A stretch of DNA of 64,000 bases from Tricholoma matsutake (Eukaryota; Basidiomycota; Agaricomycetes; Agaricales; Tricholomataceae), in NCBI GenBank assembly GCA_026075535.2, contig AP026541.1:11408001-11472000 (forward strand). The letters are read 5' to 3'. The notes under the pieces are model-generated. The model saw only the letters and a program-made list of their open reading frames with translations, was not told the DNA's origin and did not search any database. The translations under genes and the position numbers were made by a program. This document shows positions 32,823-42,059 of this stretch, in pieces. Position 1 is the first letter of the stretch; every line of letters begins with the position of its first letter.

Positions 32823-34416
32823 CAGTGGCCAACAAAACTGTTCCAATGTTTTCAAACTTTTAACAAGTGTACTTGAATAAAATGAAATAAATTGTCATAA
32901 AATCTGAGAAAATTATAGAATATACCTTAACATCCTATCTGATCACCTGCATAGCCACAAGATCATGTGACATTATTTAATAAGTAAACTTCATCATATA
33001 CTCTAGTGACTCATTGGAACAGTTTTGTTGCACTGATTTTTTGAGTATAAATTAGTACTTGGTATAGCCACCTTTTGTTTTAACTGCTGCAGCAAGTCTT
33101 TTAGGCATGCTTTCAATCAATTTCTGACACTCCTCCTTTGGTATCTTCTCCCATTCCACCTGTACCCTCTCCCAAAGCTCTGTAACACTGTTGGCTGGTT
33201 CCTCATACTCTCCAAGCTTCTTTTTGAGATGATGCCACAGATGTTCTATAGGATTGAGGTCAGGAGACTGTGCAGGCCACTTGAGGACAGTAATATTATT
33301 GTCTTCAAACCACTTCTTGGCCTTTTTGCTGGTATGTTTGGGGTCATTGTCCTGCTGAAATACCATATCATCAGTAGTTTTACCCCAAAGCTCCAGTGTT
33401 TGCTGAAGCTCATCATCCATAATGCTGACATAAAGTTCAGCATCCATCTTTCCTTCAATCCTAGTAGCATATCCAACCCAATCCCATCCCATGCACCCCC
33501 ACAACATCAAGTTCCCTCCTCCAAACTTCACTGTTCCCTCAACAAGCCTATCACTCAGACCTTCATCACTATCTTTCCACACATATTTTCTTCCATCTGA
33601 TCCCAAACAATTAATTTTAGTCTCATCTGACCATATGACCCTTTTCCAATCCTCAAGTGTCCACTCTGCATGCTGCTCAGCAAACTCCAATCATGCGCGT
33701 CGGTGATGAGGTTTGAGTAGTGGATGTTTCTTCTTGACTACAGGTTTTATGCCATGTGATTTAAGATGTCGACAAAGGGTTTGGGAGGAGAAAGGGGTGT
33801 TGGTGATATCCTGAAGTGTTTGTGCAGCTTCAGTAGCATTATCAACCTTTCCCATGCGAATAATTCGACGTGCATAGTCAACATTAGCAGTAGTAAGCTT
33901 CATAGGATGACCACTAAATGATTTCTGAAGCTCAGGTTGGTGCTCAGAGCAAGTACGGCTGATGGTGGCAATGCCATGACCAGTTTGATAAGAGATTTGT
34001 TGGACAGAAAGACCAGAATCAAGCAAATTGAGAATGCAGAGTATTTGAGTGGATGATAGCTTCTGCATAATGAATTGGGGGGTAAGAATGAAGTTGCAAG
34101 AGATCCAGTCTCCTTAAATATATTGTATCACATGATATTGTTTACTTATGTTTGTAATAATCAACAAAGTCATGTGATTTGCATAAATTCTATACTCAAA
34201 AATCAGTGCAACAAAACTGTTCCAATGAGTCACTAGAGTATATGATGAAGTTTACTTATTAAATAATGTCACATGATTTTGTGGCTATGCAGGTGATCAG
34301 ATAGGATGTTGAGGTATATTCCATAATTTTCTTAGATTTTATGACAATTTATTTCATTTTATTCAAGTACACTTGTTAAAAGTTTGAAAACATTGGAACA
34401 GTTTTGTTGGCCACTG
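32823..34416 (-). mobile_element. Tc1/mariner element, 1.6 kb, nearly complete
   Basis: Flanked by TA on both sides (32821-32822 and 34417-34418). Ends are CAGTGGCCAACAAAACTG and its inverse. The terminal inverted repeats are unusually long, about 230 bp (32823-33050 and 34190-34416), with only a few differences. One transposase gene lies inside on the minus strand. The near identity of the arms makes this one of the youngest insertions here. Confidence 0.95.
33052..34068 (-). pseudogene. Tc1/mariner DD34E transposase with one stop
   Basis: Starts M-Q-K-L-S-S at 34068. N-terminal helix-turn-helix pair: ILNLLDSGLSVQQISYQTG, then the second HTH ending LCRHLKSHGI. Catalytic core: VIWSDETKI (first Asp), VFQQDNDPKHTS (second Asp) and LNPIEHLWHHLKK (Glu); 34 residues separate the second Asp and the Glu. 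About 338 codons, a normal length. One in-frame TGA at about 33691, after H-H-R-R-A, where CGA (Arg) to TGA is the likely change; otherwise the frame is open, so all catalytic residues remain. Confidence 0.93.
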
Positions 34417-34667
34417 TATTGTGTAGGCACTTTGACAACTTAAGACTTGAAATTTGACTATCCATTAGGGTATATACCCTAAGTTGAGCATCTGGAGTAA
34501 CCAGAATCTGGTTGGAATAACTGGAATAACTGGACTCCAATTGGAATAACTGGACTCTGACTGGAATAACTGGACTCCAACCAGACTAACTGGACTCCAA
34601 CCAGAATAACTGGACTCCAACTGGAATAACTGGACTCCAACCAGAATAGGTGGGGGAGGGTAAATTA

Positions 34668-34940
34668 CAGCCCCATCTTCCCCTGCAAGCAGTGGCTCAC
34701 AGGCTGGGTGGTGGTGCTGTGTTGGGGTAGAGGTCAGCAGTTGGACATCGTCATCAGGAAAAGAAAGAACCTTAAAGAAGAAAAAGAAAAAGATAGTTGA
34801 ATAAATAGTAAAACAAAACATACCTGAGCTGAAATGACACTATTCGTCATTTCGGCTCGCTTTATGTTCAGTTGTCTGAGTTGTCATCGTCCTCAGCAAC
34901 CCCAACTCACCCAACAAGCAGTGGCTCGCAGGCGTGGTGG
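34668..34940 (-). other. Hairpin-plus-intron-like module, copy A5 (inverted)
   Basis: On the minus strand: hairpin GAGCCGAAATGAC/GTCATTTCAGCTC (34858-34826), then immediately AG-GTATGT (donor, 34824-34817), a T-rich tract and CTTTAAG (34770) followed by GTTCTTTC. Quasi-palindromes GTGAGCCACTGCTTGCAGGGG (about 34700-34680) and GCGAGCCACTGCTTGTTGGG (about 34935) lie on either side. Confidence 0.65.
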
Positions 34941-34948
34941 TGTTGCTG

Positions 34949-34980
<32 letters not shown>

Positions 34981-35393
34981 GTCATGGTTCCAAATGGTGT
35001 CTGCAAGTGGCACCACTTTTCCATTTGGGTGCACAAACATGACCAAATGGTCCATGTGCCACCCAAGGTATATAAACCCTTGCTTTTCATACTTTTTCAT
35101 TGGGCACACCCACTCTTACTTTATATAAAATAGATATGATATATAGTATATAGTATATTAATACTTAGTAGGTCAATACCTGGTTGTGATACCATGTATA
35201 TACTGACTGGTTGCAGTTGCAACTGGTTTGAACTGACTTTTGTCAGTTCAAAATAAATATACAATATGTCAAACTGCAACTGACCTTGTACCAAAATGAG
35301 GGCAACTGCAACCACAAAAAAGACCAGACCGTGGTTCAGTCTGGTTCGGTTCTGGTTTTTTTCCAGTTCAATGAACTGGACCTTCAAATGCTA
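34941..35393. other. Right part of hAT-2
   Basis: TTGTTG minisatellite (34950-34985), a long imperfect inverted repeat around GGTTCCAAATGG / CCATTTGGG / CCAAATGGTCC and GTGGCAC / GTGCCAC (34985-35065), AT-rich DNA, then ACTGG/CCAGT subterminal words up to the terminal repeat. No gene. Confidence 0.6.
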
Positions 35394-35401
35394 GCGCTCT
35401 C

Positions 35402-36872
35402 ACAGGAAATGATATTTAATGTCGATGTGCTTAACATGAGAATGAAGTAATGGGTCCTTGGATAAAGTCTTGGTAGCATTGTTGTTGCAAAAGATGGTGG
35501 TAGGGGAATTTTGATGAAGTCAATTGCATGTAGTAGAGTATGCAACCATATACATTCCTTTGTGCTCTCAAATGCTGCAATGTATTCTGCCTCACACATA
35601 GATGCTGCCACAACCTTCTGTTTTTGTGCTGCCCAAGACACCACACTTGATCCAAGAGAACATATGTAGCCTTCAACACTACGATGAGTGTCGAGGCAGT
35701 TAGCCCAGTCGGAGTCACTATAAGTACACAAGATAATTGGGAGGTGACCACCCAGATGAAGCTTCAGGTCTCTGGTCCCTTTTAGGTGTCGAACTAGCCG
35801 TATAGCAGCATTCCAGTGCTCAAGCAAGTACAAGTCGAGATACTGGGAGAGCTGTTGTACTGCATATGAAATATTGGGGCAAGTAGATATTGCCAAGTAT
35901 AGCAAACATCCAAGAAGAGAGCGATAAGGGAGTTTGGCAAGAGTGTTCCTGGCATCCAGCGACATGGTTTGTTGATCAAGGCATCGTAGTTTTGAGCCAG
36001 GCTCTAGGGGAGCAGAAACTGGGTGAGCATCCTTTTGACCAAATTGCTCCACAATCTTGTCAATAAGTGCAGTTTGTGAGAGCGCTACAGTATGCGCATC
36101 CCAGTCCCAGGTGACAGCAATACCCATAATAAAATGTGCTGTCCCCAATTCAGACCTCACGCATTTGATTTTTAAAATGCTCATTCTCATCTTTGGTGTC
36201 TGCAATGGCTAAATAATTGTCAACGTGGACAGCAGCAATTATTGTACCAGTATCGGTTTTGCGGTAATAGATGCAGGATTCACAAGAAAGATGGGTGAAT
36301 CCCCAATTGAGCATTTGTGCATTGAGAGTTTGATTCCAAATATGTCTGCTCTGCTTCATACCGTACAGGCCACGCTGGAGCTGCCAAACCCAGTCCTACT
36401 TGCCTGGCTCCTCGAGTCCTGTAGGCTGCTGCATATATTGAATTTTGTTGTCCAGGAGTAAGCCATAGAGAAAAGTGGTTTTTATATCTATTTGTTGTGC
36501 CTCCCATCCAAGAGAGGCGGCAATGTGTAGGAGAATCTGCCAAGATTCCATGTGCACAGTTGGTGAGGTGGTTTTAGTGTAATCCCTGCCATAAATCTGC
36601 TTATGACTCCTGAAAACAAGGTGTACCTTCCACCTAATAGGGGTGCCTGCTTCATCATGCTTGATATGGAAGACAGGTTTCCCATGTCTAATGTGCTTCC
36701 CTGGTGGGACCTTGGACCAAGGTATCAACTTATAGACTCCCATCTCCTTCAATGAGTTCAATTCATTGCAGTACCCATGTTCCCAATGTGCTGCATCAGC
36801 TGAGTTTTTGGCCTCATCCCAAGTTTTCAGCTCATCCTCCAATTGAAGTGATTCCAGATCAAAATCCGCCAT
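35402..36872 (-). pseudogene. Copia-3 reverse transcriptase and RNase H (main part)
   Basis: EMGVYKLIPWSK, GKPVFHIKHDEAG, IDIKTTFLYGLL, then MKQSRHIWNQTLNAQ and the catalytic box as AAVHVDNYLAIAD: the second Asp is Asn (AAT 36216-36218, preceded by C, a CpG-type change). RNase H: LPYRSLLGCLLYLAIST, SDSDWANCLDTHRSVEGYI, CEAEYIAAFESTKECIW. Frame changes near 36400, 36190 and 35570. The last RNase H segment is beyond hAT-2. Confidence 0.88.
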
Positions 36873-36975
36873 TTCTGAGATCAGGGCCTGAAGTTGATGT
36901 GCCTGATCACCCAGATCAAGATTATGAAATGATTGACGAAGTTCTTTGATAACATCATGATCATGATCGGTGGAT

Positions 36976-37470
36976 TGATTTGGAACATATTTATATAAAA
37001 AGATGTACTAGATACAAAGAAAAACAAGAAAGTCGTCATCTTCCTCCCAGATCGCAGTGATTTGAGAGTTCAGTTTAGTCTTATTCAGTCTGAAGTTTGG
37101 TGTTTTACACTAAACTTCTTTGAAAATCTTCAAAAATCCTCAAAAATCCTCACATTATGCTATTTTCACTCTTGTTTCCCTCAATTCGCCTTTGCTTTGC
37201 TTCTGCTACTCATCTAGTCCCCTGATCTTGCATCCAAACATATTTGCGCACTCCAAATTCATCGATCTAGCCACAAAAATCTCCGAAATTCCACAAAATA
37301 CATTCTTTTAGCTTTGAATTGCTTCAACAAGCAGTCCTTTTATGACTATTTGACAGTCAGTCTGACAGGTGACATCTAGAGGGCCTCGCATCCTTCCTCT
37401 AACTTGTGTTATACCATCTGAAGCCATTTAGTAGGTTTTGTTTGGGTTTCTGGGTTGAGCATCATCAGCA
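36976..37470. other. Unassigned DNA between Copia-3 and the RT element
   Basis: AT-rich, with AAATCCTCAAAAATCCTCA near 37130. No motif-bearing frame or terminal repeat seen. It may hold the 3' untranslated end of the RT element to its right. Confidence 0.4.
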
Positions 37471-37479
37471 TAGAAGGTG

Positions 37480-39622
37480 GCAGCCTGTGCCAAAACATCA
37501 ACACCATTGAGAAAGGCAGCAAGATAATCAGATGGCAACATGGGAGAAGAAGGGGATGAGAGGAAGAGGGATGGGGATGGGCACAGGGAAAACTTGTGAA
37601 GATGGAGGGAGGATACCGCAGGAGATCAGGTCTGCGAGATTGTCAACTGTATTTACATAGATGAGTGTGGCACAGATGCCCACCTCACTGTATACCTCAT
37701 CTGAGCAATGGATCAACAGGTTTGTCATGAAGTTGAAGCAATGACCCTTTGAGAAGGCACCAATGACACCTTTGTTATCACTCTGGATAAGCACATCTGC
37801 ATTGCAGATGCCCATCACCCTCATGGCCAGGATGGCGAGTTTGATGGCAACCCCTTTGAGCCATCCAATGTCCCTACTTGGACCTCTCCATCCATCAAGT
37901 AGCTTCCATGCAGCCCACTGAGTCCCCCAGAGTAGTCCGATGCCCCATTCTGTCGACGCATCAACCCAGATATTATAATCACGAGTGGGGCCACTCAAAG
38001 CAAGAGATCATGGAGCATAATTTTCTGATAAAAGTGCAAGCCACCACTGGAGATTAGTGAGGGCAGAAGAGGTGATCCAGCAAGGAATGTAGTTGTTAAG
38101 AAAGGAGGTGAGCCATTTATACAAGTTGGACATGTATGAGCATCCATGTCGATACATGAATGTGACATGCGAGAGAGTACCTATGATGCTCTCAGCATGT
38201 GCTTTGAACACCTGAGCCCTTTCGCATCTGAAATGAGTGACAAAATCTTGCATGTGTATCTTTCATGCTTGAGATTAGGGAGAGAGACAGTCTTCTTGGG
38301 GAGATCCTAGTGAAAGCCCAGATATGAGAAAGTGTTGGAGAATTCCTGACCCTTGTTCTTGTGCCAAGGGATACCCAGTGGAGATATTGTGGATTTGATG
38401 GATGTGAGATCATAACCATATGTATGCATGACACCATTGCTGATGCCATGAAAAAGACCATCAGTTTTAGGAAAGTGGAAGATGCTGAAGTTGTTGACCC
38501 ACTTGACTGCTGGAGAAATGTCATGATGTTCCCATATATCAATAGTAGCATTGGCTACTTCACCCTGAAGACCAGAAGCAGAGGTGAGACTAAATGGGAC
38601 ATTGTGATCCATGTAGAAAAGACCCTCAAAGTGTACCACAAGGTACCGTTTGTGACCAGGTTTAACGGGGATCGTGCAATAGGTGCCTTCCATGTCCAAT
38701 GTAGCAGCCTGAGCTCCTGGAGGAGCAGCAGCCACCTGAGAAGAGAATTGTCAGATTACATGGTCATGACAAGGGGAGAGAGAAGAATAGTTGTGAGTAA
38801 TAGAGGGTCCCTAATCTCAACGATGGTGTCCTTCAAACGAATAGTGGGTATGGGCCCACGTTATGCAAATAACTTCCATTGCAAGATTAGAGAAGAGAAA
38901 ATGATTATTATCATTGTGAGAATAGAAATTATGTGATGAGGAGATCACGGATGGAGAGTTGAGGAGTAGAGGATATAAGAGAAGCATGCAGTGAGATAGT
39001 AGAGGAGAGCGTGTGAGAGAATAATATGAAAGAGATATCCCAAGGATATAAAGCATCATGCAAGATGCGAGAGAAGAGAATGAGATGTCAGAGTGACATA
39101 CAATATCAGCGACATCAGTTGCCTTCCCCCAGCACATGGGATAGTCATCTGAATTGATCTTGTCATTGATGGAGGATGTGATTTTCCCTTGTATGAGAGA
39201 TGTCAGCACACATGGTACTTAGCCAGCTCACCAGGAGCACCTTCTTTTGTAGCAATCTGCAGTGGTGATGATCAGAAAGGTCCCATCTTGCACTTGAGTT
39301 CCCCTTGAGTGAAGGGGCCAGAGAACTGACTGAGACAAAGTTCTTCAGCAATGTATGCGCAGATTGTGTCAGCATGAAGATTCACACCTGAAAGATTGGG
39401 CATAGCAAAAGTCTGAGTGAGCGGAGTGAGATTGCTGATGGGAAAGCCATTTGTGAGCTTGAAAGGGAGTTCTGGGTATTGGGAGAGAAGCTGCACGTGT
39501 TTGAGAAAAACCTGAAAGTGGAGGGCCAAATATGGTGGTTGGAGTTTTACATAGTCATGATCATCATAATATGGTGAAGGTTCTTCTATTTGAAGGTTGT
39601 TGTGAGGCAAGGGAACATTCAA
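37480..39622 (-). pseudogene. Reverse transcriptase and RNase H with a probable intron, catalytic site lost
   Basis: Upstream block LPFKLTNGFPISNL, LCLSQFSGPFTQGELK; then SINDKINSDDYPMCWGKATD. After a 366 bp gap: APPGAQAATLDMEGTYCTIP (motif A Asp kept), KRYLVVHFEGLFYMDHNVPF, SASGLQGEVANATIDIWE, and motif C as VKWVNNFSIFHF where V-D-D-F is expected (both Asp are Asn, 38490-38495). Then PLGIPWHKNKGQEF, SYLGF, KMLRASLVL-type segment, and RNase H: YNIWVDASTEWGIGLLWG, WAAWKLLDGW, RDIGWLKGVAIKLAI, IQSDNKGVIGAFSKG, YVNTVDNLADLIS. Frame changes near 38310 and 38000. Confidence 0.85.
38736..39101 (-). other. Probable 366 bp intron inside the RT gene
   Basis: Protein similarity stops at V-A-D-I and resumes at V-A-A-A-P-P-G. 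On the minus strand the break is GATATT/GTATGT at 39101 and TTCTCTTCTCAG/GTGGCT at 38736, both canonical, and joining them keeps the frame. The inside has a purine-rich plus strand and stops in all frames that matter. Confidence 0.7.
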
Positions 39623-39879
39623 GTCTGCATGAAGAAGCGGAGATCACCAGTCTCTGCAAAATGGAGTCAATGTGAGAGGCGTTTCCAAGAAGGGTGTAGG
39701 TGTTGCCGACACCTCAAAGACACTTCTGTGTGCAGGCTCCATGAGCAGGTGTGTTGGGAGGGGTGATTGGTCTTGCAATGATGCCTGGCAGAGTTGAGCT
39801 GGAAGGTAATGCAGAAGGTGATTGTAGGATTGCTGTGGAGAGTGAGCTTCCCATCGAGGTATTTTGAGTACATCAAAAT

Positions 39880-41012
39880 ACCCGCCGGCGTCATGTCTTC
39901 ATGGCAGTCACTGAATTTATGTCCAGTCTGTTTACAGCATAGGCAGAGGGGGGCAGAGGGGGTGACTTCGGATTTGGTGTCTCAATCACAAAAGGATAGT
40001 TTGGGATCTGTGGGTGCAGGGCAAAATTTGCTGGTCTCGTGATTATATGGTTGGTATTGAGCCCTGGAGCTAGAGGAGTCTGAGTATCCTGCCTGAGTTC
40101 TCATGTCACATTCTGAACATCTGCTGACATTACCTCAAGCTTAACTGATTTGAGGTGTTGCAGGTAAACATCCTTGTTGAATGCCTGGGGATTGATGCAG
40201 TAACGGGTCCATTCCATGATGTCAAATCAAAGAATTGCTGGAAAGTTGAGGCAAAAGTCATCATGTGCAGAAAGAAGCAGATAATGCTCTCTCCACCTGG
40301 TAGCGACCTCTGTGTCAGAGTACATATCTTGGAACGTCATATAATGCTGCCATGCCTCATGCCACTCTAAACTGTCAATTTTGAGCTCCTCCAGAAACTG
40401 TGAAAGGTCAAGAATATGACACTTGACACCAGACAAGTTGTAGACTGTGTTCTGTTTGAGTGAAGTTGCTTCTGTATGCAGCCTTCTAGTAGCATTGGAT
40501 GTAAAAAGTGTCAATGGAGTGTGAACTTTGTTCTTCACTAAAGTAACAATGAAAGGATGGATACCATAGCTAAAGTCAATGGAGGAGGAGAGCACGGGTA
40601 GCTCGTGCAATGTGGAAAATAAAAATTTTGATGGTACAGTGGGAGCAGATGTATTGTTAATTAAATTCAAAGCCTGATTCTGGGAATTTGGCAAAAATTG
40701 GGAGAATGCAGAGGCAAATTGTATAAGGTTAGAGCTATGAGAGATAACCGTGGGGGGAGGAGTTGTAGTACAAGGATTTGTAGAGAGTACAGGTTCATCA
40801 TTTGGAATGTTTGACTCACCGGCATTATGCTGGGTATGTAATGTGTCATTGCATGTGGTCTGTAAAAGATTTTCGGCATCAATTTGAGATTGAGCAAGAT
40901 TGTTGACAGATGTGGGGGTGTTAGCTGCTGCTGTCACTGATGTTGTGGAGGATCCAGAAGAGATTGCAGACTGGTCTTTGTTGGTAGCAGCAGGTGGAGG
41001 CCCTGTATTCAT
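39880..41012 (-). pseudogene. Gag-like protein with zinc knuckle
   Basis: Starts MNTGPPPAATNKDQS, Ser/Thr/Asn-rich N terminus, then LHELPVLSSSIDFSYGIHPF, LEWHEAWQHYMTFQDMYSD and, after a few stops near 40224, 40095 and 39985, CLCCKQTGHKFSDCHED, a C-x2-C-x4-H-x4-C knuckle (about 39950-39900). It lies directly upstream of the RT and is read in the same direction. Open for 261 codons from the start. Confidence 0.7.
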
Positions 41013-42059
41013 TATTGTGAAGATTTTGAAGGGATCAGAGAAGATTTGAAGATGTTAATGAAAAAATGGACAGACGGTGTCTGTCAAAATGAAGGGATGA
41101 GGCAGGAAGAAGAGAGAACATGTTTCTTCTTTTTGTCCTTCTTAACCTTCATTGCGCACAGACCTCTCAGGCTAATGACACTAGACATTGAAACACATTG
41201 AAGAGATGTCAAAATCATGTTGTGCTTACAAAGCCCAGACACAACTTTTTTGGCCAAGCTCACATGGCCTATTGTTGAGTCACCAACAATGTAATGACTA
41301 TTCTGTCTCGAATAACTATTTTCCTGTCATGGTGATAAAGTTGTGACCAGGACACGTGTTCCTGATGTTCCTTTTTGGTTCTGTTTGGTTAATGAACATT
41401 CTGTTCTGTCCCAACATCATTGACAACCAGTTCATCACGTTCAATCGACTGCAAGTCAAACTCATCTCGTTTTCCCAATTCCATCCCTTGTAAATGATGT
41501 AGAGCAGTTGAGTAAATTTATTTTCAGCCATGGTAAGCCTATGTAATGGTGTCCATATAGTCTTGTATATCATGGTCAAGTAGATGGGTACATCTGCTCT
41601 AAATGAACATTCAAGAGGTCCAGATCCATCATAGACAGGTCATATCCAGGATGCCAATCAGAAAAATGAGCTAAACTACCCATGTTCGAGCCATGATCTT
41701 GTCCAGGGAACATGTGAGGGATGAAACCATCTTGCTGGATTGGAGTATTGCAAGGTGTTGGGATCATGCCAGTGGTGGGAACTGAATGCTGAAGTTGTAG
41801 ACAAGGTGGGGCATTGGAAGGGACTGTGAATGGAAGTCACCTTCCCAATTCAAGTTGATGGGTACAAATGAAGCTTCCAGATTGTCAACAGGAAATTCTC
41901 CAGCAGGCAGGCTTGAACCAGCAGGGCTGGTGACTAGTGACAAGTTTCATGTCAGTTGTTAGTCATGTCAAACATCATAACTCTCACACCTGGGGCTGAG
42001 TCCAACATGTTCAGGCTGCGAATTGGTGGTATCTTGACATCGTCAAACTTTGATGTGGA
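41013..42059 (-). pseudogene. Unrecognised gene fragments
   Basis: A segment FPGQDHGSNMGSLAHFSDW, then YDLSMMDLDLLNVH (41767-41580) and a further part to 41316 appear to belong to one broken gene. Not matched to a family. It may be the downstream part of the MULE-like gene to the right, or a separate promoter-proximal ORF. Confidence 0.35.

Larger units (their letters stand above)
31103..34660. mobile_element. Inner inverted-repeat element nested in hAT-2, boundaries approximate
   Basis: CTCCCCCACCTATTCCAG on the left matches, inverted, CTCCCCCACCTATTCTGG on the right, both followed inward by tandem GGAATAACTGGACTCCAAC-type repeats (seven units at 34505-34650 and about three degenerate ones at 31118-31175). 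This is a typical terminal plus subterminal repeat layout. I could not find matching target duplications, so exact ends and superfamily are open. Confidence 0.6.
30071..35393. mobile_element. hAT-2: composite non-autonomous hAT-like element, 5.3 kb
   Basis: Flanked by the 8 bp duplication GCGCTCTC (30063-30070 and 35394-35401). Ends: TAGCGTTTGAAGGTC on the left and TAGCATTTGAAGGTC read inward from the right. Subterminal DNA shares ACTGG/CCAGT repeats and the GAACCAGACTGAACC word with hAT-1. A 20 bp-stem hairpin sits at 30165-30210. No hAT transposase; cargo is minisatellites, tRNA-like heads, hairpin arrays, a second inverted-repeat unit (about 31103-34660) and a mariner. Confidence 0.88.
29558..36975 (-). 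mobile_element. Copia-3 LTR retrotransposon, 5'-truncated, split by hAT-2
   Basis: Minus-strand element closely related to Copia-1. The 3' LTR is 29558-29898 (TGTTGAGATTGCACC to TTTCTACA) with a GAGGAGGAG purine tract upstream. RT and RNase H are at 36872-35402 and 30062-29940. Homology to Copia-1 stops near 36975, where gag, protease, integrase and the 5' LTR are lost. hAT-2 plus one TSD interrupts RNase H; across the gap the reading continues E-R-V-Q-S-G-N-L-T-I-D-Y-I-N. Confidence 0.92.
37480..41012 (-). mobile_element. gag-RT-RNase H retroelement, DIRS/Ngaro-like affinity suspected
   Basis: Minus-strand unit: gag-like ORF (41012 to about 39880), then RT and RNase H (39622-37480). No LTRs were seen, and the RT/RNase H type (IPVKPGHKRYL, FYMDHNVPFSLTSASG, IWVDASTEWGIGL) resembles repetitive mushroom elements that I associate with tyrosine-recombinase retrotransposons. 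A tyrosine recombinase is not visible here, so the class is an inference. Many stops; ends undefined. Confidence 0.65.

Noticed and set aside
34985..35065. Sixth copy of the hairpin/intron-like module
   Set aside because: There is a long imperfect inverted repeat around CCAAATGG, but the donor, pyrimidine tract and acceptor order is not clear, so I did not count it.
36976..37470. 5' part of Copia-3
   Set aside because: Similarity to Copia-1 stops near 36975 at CAATTGATCATGATC; the sequence beyond shows no integrase or gag motif.
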